Below, piece by piece: positions 8,889 to 16,206 of a DNA stretch of 28,285 bases. The notes under the pieces are model-generated. The model was not told the origin of the DNA, ran no database searches, and worked only from the letters and a program-made list of their open reading frames with translations. The stretch is taken from the NCBI GenBank assembly GCA_041180805.1, contig JBEGQX010000158.1, forward strand, positions 1 to 28,285, written 5' to 3'. The translations under genes and the position numbers were made by a program. How positions within the stretch are numbered: position 1 is the first letter of the stretch; every line of letters begins with the position of its first letter. This stretch comes from JBEGQX01 sp041180805. Lineage in GTDB: Bacteria > Planctomycetota > Planctomycetia > Gemmatales > Gemmataceae.

Positions 8889-10109
8889 TTAAAGAGAGGT
8901 TCTGCGGAAACCATGGCTTCCTGCTTGGAATAACTCCGGAAGGAAAGCCGTGCCAAGCCCCGGATCCATGGGAGGCATCAACCATCCATTTTCAATGACA
9001 GGCTGCCGGTCAATCAGGTGTTTGTAGAAAGTGCGAATATGGGCGCGGACGGTTTCCTGAAGCACCACATTTCGGGAAGCCACGGAGCAATGCAGGCCGG
9101 AGTAAAGAGTCATTGGTCCGGTGCAATCATGCATGGTTGCGGAAATATTGTAGGTTTGCGCCAGTTCTATAATGCGCCTTGTTTCGCTGATGCCACCGGC
9201 CCAGGTGGGATCGATCATGACATAATCTGCGGCTTTTGCCTGTAAAAGGTTAAGGTAGCTTGGGCGCCCAAGCAGCATTTCCGAAGCTGCGATGGGGAGC
9301 CTGCATTGATGCCGAAAATCAGACAGGGTTTCCAGATTGTCCACCCGCAAAACATCTTCCAGCCAGAAGGGTCTGATCTCTGCAAGGGCGTGGGCCAGGC
9401 GCAAAGCGGAAGCTAATTGGAAGAAGGCGTGCCCCTCGATCATGATTTCAATTTTGTCACCCACCCGCTTGCGGATTTCACGCAGAGGTTTCATTCCTGC
9501 CTCAATGTCGGCGGCGGAAAGGTAGGCGCCACCACCCTGGTGGGCGAACCGGTCGAAAGGCCACACTTTCATGCCTGTGATGCCTTCGGCAACAAGTTCC
9601 TCGGCAAGGTCCCCCGCGGCGTGGAACGAAGACCAGTTGTCTTGCAGCGGTCCCGGTTTGCCTTCGTCTCCATGGCCCGGCCAGCCGGGATGTGCCCCCG
9701 CAGGTCTTTGTTTTTGGGTGCCATAGCCAGGTCCGCCGCAGGTGTTGTAGATACGAACCTTCTTTTGGGTGGCACCGCCGAGCAATTTCCAGATAGGTTG
9801 TTTGCAGATCTGGCCCAGGATATCCCATAAGGCGACGTCGATGGCGGAAATGGCACGCAGTTCCGCACCGGGAAATCCAAACGCCGTGCAGCGCTCGTAC
9901 AGGAACCGCCAGTGTGATTCGATGTCTGTTGCCTCGGCGCCAAGCAATCTCTCCGCCATCCAGTCGTGAATCATTCCCTCGATGGCGTGAGGCGTGTAGT
10001 AAGTTTCTCCGCAACCAATGAAGCCGTCATCGGTGTGAATCCGAAGCAGAACAAGGTTGGTCATGATCCCTGCCGGCACGGCAGTTTCAATTGCGGTTAT
10101 TTTTGGCAT
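8889..10109 (-). CDS. Enolase-superfamily (mandelate racemase/muconate lactonizing) acid-sugar dehydratase
   Basis: This 406-residue cytoplasmic protein belongs to the mandelate racemase subgroup, which removes the proton alpha to a carboxylate; most sugar-acid members are dehydratases. The capping domain is about 1-120 and the barrel about 130-380. K181 lies in GMKVWPF. Metal ligands map to E225 (MIEGHAFF), E251 (FWLED) and E277 (AASEML). D300 and H327 (TMHDCTGP) form the probable His-Asp dyad, and H227 two residues after the first ligand matches the D-x-H pattern of galactonate and related dehydratases. The first ligand is Glu where Asp is usual. The gene begins 9 bases after the mannonate dehydratase stop and is followed by the ACS transporter, so a role in aldonate dehydration is likely. 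The precise substrate cannot be read from sequence. Confidence 0.9.
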   Translation of the reverse strand: MPKITAIETAVPAGIMTNLVLLRIHTDDGFIGCGETYYTPHAIEGMIHDWMAERLLGAEATDIESHWRFLYERCTAFGFPGAELRAISAIDVALWDILGQICKQPIWKLLGGATQKKVRIYNTCGGPGYGTQKQRPAGAHPGWPGHGDEGKPGPLQDNWSSFHAAGDLAEELVAEGITGMKVWPFDRFAHQGGGAYLSAADIEAGMKPLREIRKRVGDKIEIMIEGHAFFQLASALRLAHALAEIRPFWLEDVLRVDNLETLSDFRHQCRLPIAASEMLLGRPSYLNLLQAKAADYVMIDPTWAGGISETRRIIELAQTYNISATMHDCTGPMTLYSGLHCSVASRNVVLQETVRAHIRTFYKHLIDRQPVIENGWLMPPMDPGLGTAFLPELFQAGSHGFRRTSL

Positions 10110-10118
10110 GGTGCGGGT

Positions 10119-11081
10119 TTAATCCCTTCTGGGGTCGGTGGCATGCAATAGTCCACGAATATATCCGAAAGCAAACAATCTTCCCAGCATGGTGTAGCCG
10201 GGTTCTCCATTTTCCTCCCCGATCAGTTGGGGGACATGGTCTGGCCTCATGGGGCCTTCAAAGCCAACATCCCTGAGGGCGCGCACGGCCTCTGCCATGT
10301 CCGTTTGCCCGTTGTCTTGGAAGGTTTCAACAAAGGCTTCGGCAGAACCCCTTGCATCCCGAAAGTGGACATATTGGATATGCTTTCCCAGTCGTCGAAT
10401 GGTTTTGGGTATATCCACGCCCATGGTTACAAAAGTGCCAAGGCAGAAGCAGATGGTGTTGCGCTTGCTGGGTACCAGTTTCACCAGTCTTTCAAAGGAT
10501 TCCACACAATTCATGATGCGCGCCTTGCCCATGAAAGCCGGCAGTGGAGGGTCGTCCGGATGCATGGCAAGCGTCACGGAGCATTCCTCGGCCACAGGAA
10601 TCACTTCCCGGAGAAACTTTTCCAGATTAACCCAGAGAGTGTCTGCGGAAATGGTTTCTGAAGTAATCTTTTTGTTGGCGGCATTCAGGGAGATGGCATG
10701 TTCGGCGTCCTTCAGTTTGAATTCGGTGACTCTTGCGCCGCCTCTGGCTGGAGTGTCCAGTCGTGTTCTGACCCAATCAGTGCCTGACATGAAATTGTAA
10801 CAGAGCAAAGGAATGTTTTCCCTGGACATGTTGCGTATCAGGTTTTTCATGGCTTCAAGGTCGTGGCCATCGTGATCGGTGCCGGTCTTGATCTTTTCAA
10901 TAGGCAGGTAGCCTTCCACCGCCAGGACTTTGAGGCCATGCTTTTCGATTTGTGCTTTAAGCCTGGACAGATCCTCCAATTTTGGTCCCGGGTACCGGAT
11001 TACCACTCCATCGATCCCGCATTGCGCGGCAAGCGAAAGGTTTTCTTCATTAATGGGCGTTAGAACCGATGCCAGTTGCAT
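10119..11081 (-). CDS. uxuA: Mannonate dehydratase, UxuA type
   Basis: The protein is predicted to convert D-mannonate to 2-keto-3-deoxygluconate in the cytoplasm, a step of glucuronate catabolism. The 320-residue TIM barrel carries the UxuA metal-site motifs: H174 in MHPDDPP, C213 in FCLGT, H239 in HFRDARG and D281 in RPDHVP. These correspond to the His, Cys, His and Asp metal ligands reported for the Streptococcus enzyme. It is shorter than E. coli UxuA (about 394 residues), but all four ligands are present. The ATG has GGAA at a 7-base spacing. It lies 76 bases after the CocE-type gene and 9 bases before the enolase-superfamily gene. Other pathway steps (uronate isomerase, mannonate oxidoreductase, KDG kinase and aldolase) are not in the window. 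Short UxuA paralogues may have drifted in substrate. Confidence 0.88.
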   Translation of the reverse strand: MQLASVLTPINEENLSLAAQCGIDGVVIRYPGPKLEDLSRLKAQIEKHGLKVLAVEGYLPIEKIKTGTDHDGHDLEAMKNLIRNMSRENIPLLCYNFMSGTDWVRTRLDTPARGGARVTEFKLKDAEHAISLNAANKKITSETISADTLWVNLEKFLREVIPVAEECSVTLAMHPDDPPLPAFMGKARIMNCVESFERLVKLVPSKRNTICFCLGTFVTMGVDIPKTIRRLGKHIQYVHFRDARGSAEAFVETFQDNGQTDMAEAVRALRDVGFEGPMRPDHVPQLIGEENGEPGYTMLGRLFAFGYIRGLLHATDPRRD

Positions 11082-11157
11082 GAGTGAGTTCCAAATGGTT
11101 TTGAATGAACTTTTTTCATCTGAATGCGATGGGTGAATGAATATGTCACTAAAAGGC

Positions 11158-12891
11158 TTAGTCGCCTTGCTTTACCGGAAGAAGAATTCTTGAGGAGTGG
11201 GCCGTGGAATGATGAACGGATTCGGTCGCCACGGCGGTGCTTTTGCCAAAGATTCCTTCCACAGTGTTTGGGTTGCGATCAAACAGAGGGAAATAAGCCC
11301 CGCATATGTCCACCCTAAGTTTGTGCCCAGGTTTGATCGTTGCTGCGATCGGGCCCAAATCTACCGTGATGGGGTAGATTTTTCCTGGTTCCAGCAATTT
11401 TGGTTTCATTTCTGATTCCCTGTAGCGTCCCCGAAGAATTCCCACGGCAAGGTTGTAGGCACTTTCATCCGGGTGAACATCCACAAGCTTTACAACCCAA
11501 TCCGCATCTGGGGTGTTGGAAGACACTGCAATTTCAGCCTTGGCATTCCCCGCAAAGGTTAGGGGCGTTTTCAAAGCTTCGGTCGAATAGACCAAAACAT
11601 CTTTTCTGTCTTCAATGGTTTTTTGATTCACAGGTGCCCAGGAGGCGGTATGCAGGGGTTGTTTTTCCGAAACGGGTGCTGCAGGAACTGGGTTGACAGG
11701 GTCTGCCAAGAATTGGTCTGGGGGTTCATTTTTGATGGGCGGGCTTTGATTGAGTTGGCCGTCACCTTTTCTGGTGTTAGCCCGACCTTCCGAATGCAGG
11801 TAAAAGGCGGTTTCTTTGTACCCGGCTGGCGGCCAGGAATCCGCATCACGCCAATCATTGTCGCCAAGTATAAAGTACCGAACAGAAGGTTTTGAACTTT
11901 TAGCATGTGTTTCCGCTGTTGACAGATACTTTTTAAACCATTCCAAGGTTGCGGCGGTGGCATCCCATTCAGCCTTGGTGCCGAAATCCAGTTCCCCCAC
12001 CTTGGATTTTCCAATGGTGCCATGATCCCATGGCCCGAGTATTAATTGTTGGCATGCCCGGGTTTTTGCATCGGTTGCCTTTTGGCTCATCACCATGAAG
12101 TTATGTACAGACTCGCGAGCGAAAAAATCGTAATAACCCACCACATGCTGCATAGGCATGTGGATTCGCGGGAGTTCGTCCGTGAGATCCAGCCGTTTCC
12201 AATAACCACCGGGGGAGGGATGTGTAAGCATCGCCTCAAGCCATGGAATGGGCCAGCCGATCTGATCATCCACTTCGGAAAGCGGAAGCTGCAATAGAGT
12301 TTTGTCCCAATCTTGGTTGGGGGTGGTCTTTTCTGGTTTTGGAGAATTGCCTGACGCCCATTTGGTAATAAGCGAAAGGCGAACAGCACCTCCCAGGTAG
12401 AGATTTCTGTAAAAACTGCTCCAGGTTGCAGTTGGTGTTATAGTGACAAGCCCGGGTGGATTTTCAGCGGCAGCCTGCCATTGGGTTGCACCCACATAGG
12501 AACTGCCCCACATACCAATACGGCCATTGCACCAAGGTTGTTTGCCAAGCCATTCGATGCAATCAAATCCATCTTGTCCTTCATGGTTGTAGGGGATGAA
12601 GGTTCCTTCCGAGGCGAATTTTCCCCTGCAATCCTGCACAGCAGCAATAAAACCTGCGGAGGCAAACTTTTGGGCGGCTGCCTTGGCGCGGTCCTTGTTG
12701 TAAGGGGTGCGCATCAGCACCACGGGAGCCCTGGCGTTGGCTGGATCCCGATAAATATCTGTGGAAAGTTTGATCCCATCCCGCATGGGAACCATGGTTG
12801 TGGTTAAAACGACTTCCCCAATTGCTGGGGCCGAGAATAAAACCAAGACTATGACTGGGATCAAGTGCATCTTTGAAAATCGGATGTTCAT
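11158..12891 (-). CDS. Secreted CocE/NonD family hydrolase (S15-like)
   Basis: The 577-residue product has a signal peptide (about residues 1-25, ending APAIG). The alpha/beta-hydrolase domain contains S131 in the GSSYVG nucleophile elbow, an Asp in the VGYYDFF segment and a His in LGPWDHG, matching the Ser-Asp-His layout of cocaine esterase CocE and X-Pro dipeptidyl peptidases. The region after about residue 400 fits the jelly-roll C-terminal domain of this family (AEIAVSSNTPDADWVVKL, PGHKLRVDICGAYFP). Known members cleave esters, amides or X-Pro peptides, so the substrate here is open. It is the first gene of the minus-strand sugar-acid cluster, with AAGGA 5 bases before the ATG and a palindromic operator-like site 48 bases upstream. 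Its placement suggests an extracytoplasmic deacylation step, which is inferred. Confidence 0.9.
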   Translation of the reverse strand: MNIRFSKMHLIPVIVLVLFSAPAIGEVVLTTTMVPMRDGIKLSTDIYRDPANARAPVVLMRTPYNKDRAKAAAQKFASAGFIAAVQDCRGKFASEGTFIPYNHEGQDGFDCIEWLGKQPWCNGRIGMWGSSYVGATQWQAAAENPPGLVTITPTATWSSFYRNLYLGGAVRLSLITKWASGNSPKPEKTTPNQDWDKTLLQLPLSEVDDQIGWPIPWLEAMLTHPSPGGYWKRLDLTDELPRIHMPMQHVVGYYDFFARESVHNFMVMSQKATDAKTRACQQLILGPWDHGTIGKSKVGELDFGTKAEWDATAATLEWFKKYLSTAETHAKSSKPSVRYFILGDNDWRDADSWPPAGYKETAFYLHSEGRANTRKGDGQLNQSPPIKNEPPDQFLADPVNPVPAAPVSEKQPLHTASWAPVNQKTIEDRKDVLVYSTEALKTPLTFAGNAKAEIAVSSNTPDADWVVKLVDVHPDESAYNLAVGILRGRYRESEMKPKLLEPGKIYPITVDLGPIAATIKPGHKLRVDICGAYFPLFDRNPNTVEGIFGKSTAVATESVHHSTAHSSRILLPVKQGD

Positions 12892-12939
12892 GGAAATCCT
12901 TTGAAGTTCTGAGTCAGATTAAGTTTTTGTTAAAAAGAA

Positions 12940-12953
12940 TGTAACAGGTTACA
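12940..12953. promoter_or_regulatory. Perfect 14-bp palindrome, candidate LacI-family operator
   Basis: TGTAAC AG GTTACA is an exact dyad with 6-base arms. It lies about 50 bases upstream of the first gene of the minus-strand hydrolase/sugar-acid cluster, in an AT-rich gap. Its layout matches LacI/GalR-family sites such as the cre box (TGTAAN CG NTTACA) except that the centre is AG rather than CG. LacI-family regulators commonly control sugar-acid operons (for example E. coli GntR). No regulator gene is present nearby, and I found no second complete copy in the window. Confidence 0.45.
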
Positions 12954-13089
12954 AAGTCATTCGAAAGGTTTGGAGTTCCTGGATTTATTCAAAAAATAAA
13001 ATGTACTGGTATGCTTTAGTGAATAATAAATTCGGTTAGAAATGATTTAAATCGCGGTGTTGGGCTGAAATTGGGCCTTGGCAATTCTC

Positions 13090-13731
13090 CTATTTTTTTC
13101 CGAAAAGTTTGGCAAAAAAGCCCGGCGTGTTTGCCTTGGCATTTGGTGGTAATTCTGAATCTTTGGCGGATTCTTCCTGTTTAGGCCTTTCCAGGGCTGC
13201 GTGAGTTCCCGTCAGGTGGCTTTTCATGACTATAATCTTGCTCTTAAGATCCTTGTCTTTCTGCAATTTTTCAATTTCGATATCAAGGTCAGCTTTCAGC
13301 CTTTCCACCTCGTACCTTTGTCTGGCTATTTCAGCCCTTTCTCGGCTGGTGCGCACTTCCTCGTCGCAAATGTATTTTTCCAGTTCCGATATTTCCTTGC
13401 GAAGCTGATCCCGCTTTTCCTGAAGTTCAATGATTTCCTGTTCTGTGGAAGCGGTTGACTCCGGTTGGATGCCGGTAGACAGAGGTTCCGTTGCAACACC
13501 ACCGTAAAGTCTTTCTTCCAGATCAGCGATGATTTTTTTTAGTTCCTGATTTTCCGTATGCAAACCACGAATGACCTCAGATTTCTCCTCAAGCAGTTGT
13601 TCCATATCACCTTGTGGTAAAGGGGAATCATGAGACGGACCAGGATTATTCCTTAGAGCTTGATCCATCTCCAGAACTAGCTTCCGGAGTTCTTCATTCT
13701 CGCTTCTAAGAGTAGCCAGTTCATCAGCCAT
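13090..13731 (-). CDS. Coiled-coil protein of unknown function with a basic FFAKLFGKK tail
   Basis: The 213-residue product is not recognised as a known family. Residues 1-25 (LATLRSENEELRKLVLEMD) and about 45-75 have leucine-zipper-like heptads. After a Pro/Ser/Thr-rich linker, a long coiled coil runs about 95-170, very rich in Glu, Lys and Arg. A flexible linker then leads to the C-terminal stretch PGFFAKLFGKK, a short amphipathic basic/aromatic segment that could dock to membrane or a partner. There is no signal peptide or membrane helix, so it is cytoplasmic. The gene diverges from the LarA-like gene across 177 bases, has a TATAAT-like box about 39 bases upstream, and lacks a strong Shine-Dalgarno. 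The consistent heptads support real coding. Confidence 0.75.
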   Translation of the reverse strand: MADELATLRSENEELRKLVLEMDQALRNNPGPSHDSPLPQGDMEQLLEEKSEVIRGLHTENQELKKIIADLEERLYGGVATEPLSTGIQPESTASTEQEIIELQEKRDQLRKEISELEKYICDEEVRTSRERAEIARQRYEVERLKADLDIEIEKLQKDKDLKSKIIVMKSHLTGTHAALERPKQEESAKDSELPPNAKANTPGFFAKLFGKK

Positions 13732-13769
13732 GAATTAATTCTCGAGGAAGTTTTAAACCTAATGATCCT

Positions 13770-13872
13770 ATTATATATGCGTGTTGGATCCAAGCCTCAT
13801 CTTTTATCGTAAAGATCATGAATAATTGGGATTACGATCAATTTTAGGTGAATGACTTGCAAGCACTATAAT
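13770..13872. promoter_or_regulatory. Divergent promoter region with TATAAT boxes on both strands
   Basis: The 177-base gap between the coiled-coil gene and the LarA-like gene is AT-rich. On the plus strand TATAAT at 13867-13872 lies 36 bases before the ATG at 13909, with a weak -35 match (TTAGGT, 13844-13849) at 17-base spacing. On the minus strand TATAAT at 13775-13770 faces the coiled-coil gene, but I see no good -35. A perfect 6-bp inverted repeat with a 6-base loop (ATCTTT/AAAGAT, 13799-13816) lies between the two boxes and could be an operator. Confidence 0.35.
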
Positions 13873-13908
13873 GAAACTTATTCGAAATGAAATACGGGTA
13901 AAGCAATC

Positions 13909-15105
13909 ATGAAATCGTTAGTATTGGAATTCGGCGGGAAAAAATGGGGTTATGTCGTTCCACAGGGCCAGTCTGTCGTGGAGTTTGAATCTCAGGTCCT
14001 GTCTCTGGGAGTTGATCCGGGTCATATGATGCGAAATGCCTTGGAAAATCCTTGTGGTTATCCAAGATTATGTGAGACTCTTACGCCGGATGATCATTTG
14101 GTGATCGTTGTTGATGATTCGATTCCAAATTTTGTGAAGCTCCTTTCAGAGGTTCTTCTTCATATTCAAAAAGCAGGGGTTAATCTGGAAAATGTAGTTT
14201 TGCTTCTGCCTGCCGGCCAAAATGCCTGTAACTGGCTTGAGGATTTGCCCGAGGAACTTGATGGCGTTCGTGTCGAGACTCATCACCCCGATGATAAAAA
14301 GGCTCTTTGTTATCTTGCGACGAATGAAGCTGGGGAAAGGATCTATCTGAATAGGACTCTTGTGGAAGCAGATCAGGTGATTGTTCTTGGGAAAAGATCC
14401 TACGATTCCATTCATGGTCACTCGGGAGCCCAATGCGATATTTTTCCAGCCATGGCGGATGATCAGACAATTTCCGGTTATGCTGTTCAAACGGTGGAAT
14501 TGCTTCCCAATAGTCCTTCCAAGGCATCCGTTCAGGCAACTGAAGTCGCTTGGTTGCTAGGCGCCCCCTATTTTATTCAAGTGATCGAGGGTTCTGGGGG
14601 AGCCCTTCACGATATTGTTACCGGGTCAGTGGAAGCTTCCCAAAAGGCGGAGGCAGAACTTGACAAAGTGTGGTTGAAAACAACACCTGCCGCAGTCAGC
14701 ACGGTGGTGGCTTTGGTGGGAATGCCTGGTGAGCTTGTTTCTTTTCGTGATCTGTGTCGGGCGGCTCAATGTGCCTCCAGAGTGGTTAAAAAACAAGGTT
14801 CAATAGTTTTGCTTTCTGAAGCCATCCTGGATCTTGCCGCTATTCGTCAGCAATTGGAAGCAGGTTCCTCCAAGAAAACCAAAATTTCGATGAACCCCGA
14901 GTTCAGGATGTGGGTGGAAGCCGCAAGCCATGCGAAAATTTACCTGGCATCAGAAAACGCCGCGGTCGATGCGGAACGACTAATGGCTTCTCCTGTTCGT
15001 CAGGAAAAGGATTTGGTGGAATTACTAAATGGGGCCTCCTCGGTGCTGGTAATTCCGGATGCCCACAGAAGTTATGTTCGAATTTCACGCCAGACAAAAA
15101 AATAA
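13909..15105 (+). CDS. LarA-like (DUF2088) protein lacking recognisable racemase active-site residues
   Basis: The 398-residue protein has the length and segment order of LarA, the nickel-pincer lactate racemase: an N-terminal domain with VIVVDDSIPN at about 65-74, LLLPAGQN at 98-105, GHSGAQCDIFP at 170-180, and a C-terminal half with VVALVGMPGE and GSIVLLSEA. By my motif alignment to the Lactiplantibacillus enzyme, the key residues are replaced: Arg75 by Ile72, His108 by Gln104, His174 by Asp166, and the cofactor-attaching Lys184 by Cys176. It is therefore unlikely to be an orthodox lactate racemase; it may use another chemistry or be a pseudoenzyme. The ygfZ gene follows after 12 bases with its ribosome-binding site next to this stop. 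The ATG lies 36 bases after a TATAAT box. The fold assignment rests on remembered motifs. Confidence 0.75.
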   Translation: MKSLVLEFGGKKWGYVVPQGQSVVEFESQVLSLGVDPGHMMRNALENPCGYPRLCETLTPDDHLVIVVDDSIPNFVKLLSEVLLHIQKAGVNLENVVLLLPAGQNACNWLEDLPEELDGVRVETHHPDDKKALCYLATNEAGERIYLNRTLVEADQVIVLGKRSYDSIHGHSGAQCDIFPAMADDQTISGYAVQTVELLPNSPSKASVQATEVAWLLGAPYFIQVIEGSGGALHDIVTGSVEASQKAEAELDKVWLKTTPAAVSTVVALVGMPGELVSFRDLCRAAQCASRVVKKQGSIVLLSEAILDLAAIRQQLEAGSSKKTKISMNPEFRMWVEAASHAKIYLASENAAVDAERLMASPVRQEKDLVELLNGASSVLVIPDAHRSYVRISRQTKK

Positions 15106-15117
15106 GGATTCTTGTCT

Positions 15118-16206
15118 ATGAAGATAGCCTCAGATTGGAAAAGATTTCTGGTCGCCCAAGGTGCGGTGTATACCGACGATTCAGTAACCCCGGACTCATT
15201 CGGTGATTGGCATAGGGAGTATCTGGCGACTAAAAACCAAGCCGGGCTTTTTGATTGCTCCAATCGGTCCAAGGTGGAGATGACAGGTCCGGATGTGCCC
15301 TCTTTTTTAAACAATCTGTGTACAAACCAGGTTAATGATTTGCCGTTGGGTGGTGGCTGTGAGGCATTTCTAACCAATGCCAAGGCAAGGCTTGTTGCAC
15401 CGCTTCGGGTTTATCACATTCAATTGTTTGACGGTAGACACGCATACTGGCTGGATTCGGAACCAAGCCTTGAAGGAAAAATACTTCAGCACTTGGATCA
15501 TTTTTTAATCAGCGAGCAAGTTGGTTTTGTAGGTAGAACCGAGGAATTTGCACAACTTCATCTGGCCGGGCCAAAATCCACAGAGATACTTGAGAAGTGT
15601 ATTGGGGAAAAAATGCCTCCTTTGGAGGAACACCAACACCTGGTGCGAAATTTGGGTGACGCAGGTGCCTGCCAGATCCGCCGGGAATCTCCTTTGGGAG
15701 TTCCTGGATTTGAAATCATGATGTTAACTGGAAGGGTGGAGGCCGCCTGGAAGAACTTGGCAGGTAACGGTGCTTCCCCTGCTGGAAATTTGGCCCACGA
15801 AGCCATGCGTATAGAAGCTGGTACCCTTAAAATGGGTAGGGATATGGATGAAAACACATTCATTCCAGAACTTAATCGTGCCGCGCAGGCCATAAGTTCA
15901 ACTAAGGGCTGTTATCTGGGGCAGGAACCCATCGTCATGGCTAGGGATCGTGGCCAGGTTAACAGGCTGCTCTTTGGTTTGGTAATGGATGGTGAACCTG
16001 TAGCTGCGGGAACCCTGCTTTTTAAAGAAGGGCAGGAAGTAGGAAGAGTCACTTCCTCTGTTTACTCACCAGGTTTTAAAAAGACCATCGGATTGGGGTT
16101 CCTAAGACGGCCAAACCATCAGGCTGGTTTGGAATTGCAAATTGGGGAAGCCTGTTCCGATTGCAACGCAACCAGTGTTTCTTTGCCATTTGCTGTTCCT
16201 TCATGA
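15118..16206 (+). CDS. ygfZ: YgfZ/GcvT-like folate-binding protein
   Basis: The protein belongs to the tetrahydrofolate-binding YgfZ family, which supports maintenance or repair of certain iron-sulphur enzymes. The signature KGCYLGQE (residues about 263-270), followed by RDRGQVNR, is intact with its conserved Cys. The N-terminal half shows the GcvT-like YLATKNQAGLFDCSNRSKVEMTG and the C-terminal barrel VGRVTSSVYSPGFKKTIGLGFLRR. I choose ATG 15118 (362 residues) because AAGGA at 15104-15108 gives a 9-base spacing, whereas the in-frame TTG at 15112 would be only 3 bases away. The gene is tightly coupled to the LarA-like gene upstream. It converges on the CPBP protease gene, and the two coding sequences share six bases at their ends. 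Confidence 0.87.
   Translation: MKIASDWKRFLVAQGAVYTDDSVTPDSFGDWHREYLATKNQAGLFDCSNRSKVEMTGPDVPSFLNNLCTNQVNDLPLGGGCEAFLTNAKARLVAPLRVYHIQLFDGRHAYWLDSEPSLEGKILQHLDHFLISEQVGFVGRTEEFAQLHLAGPKSTEILEKCIGEKMPPLEEHQHLVRNLGDAGACQIRRESPLGVPGFEIMMLTGRVEAAWKNLAGNGASPAGNLAHEAMRIEAGTLKMGRDMDENTFIPELNRAAQAISSTKGCYLGQEPIVMARDRGQVNRLLFGLVMDGEPVAAGTLLFKEGQEVGRVTSSVYSPGFKKTIGLGFLRRPNHQAGLELQIGEACSDCNATSVSLPFAVPS

Noticed and set aside
13909..15105. Lactate racemase (larA) as a functional name
   Set aside because: Overall fold cues are present, but the residues needed for the nickel-pincer racemase are not seen, so the symbol would mislead.
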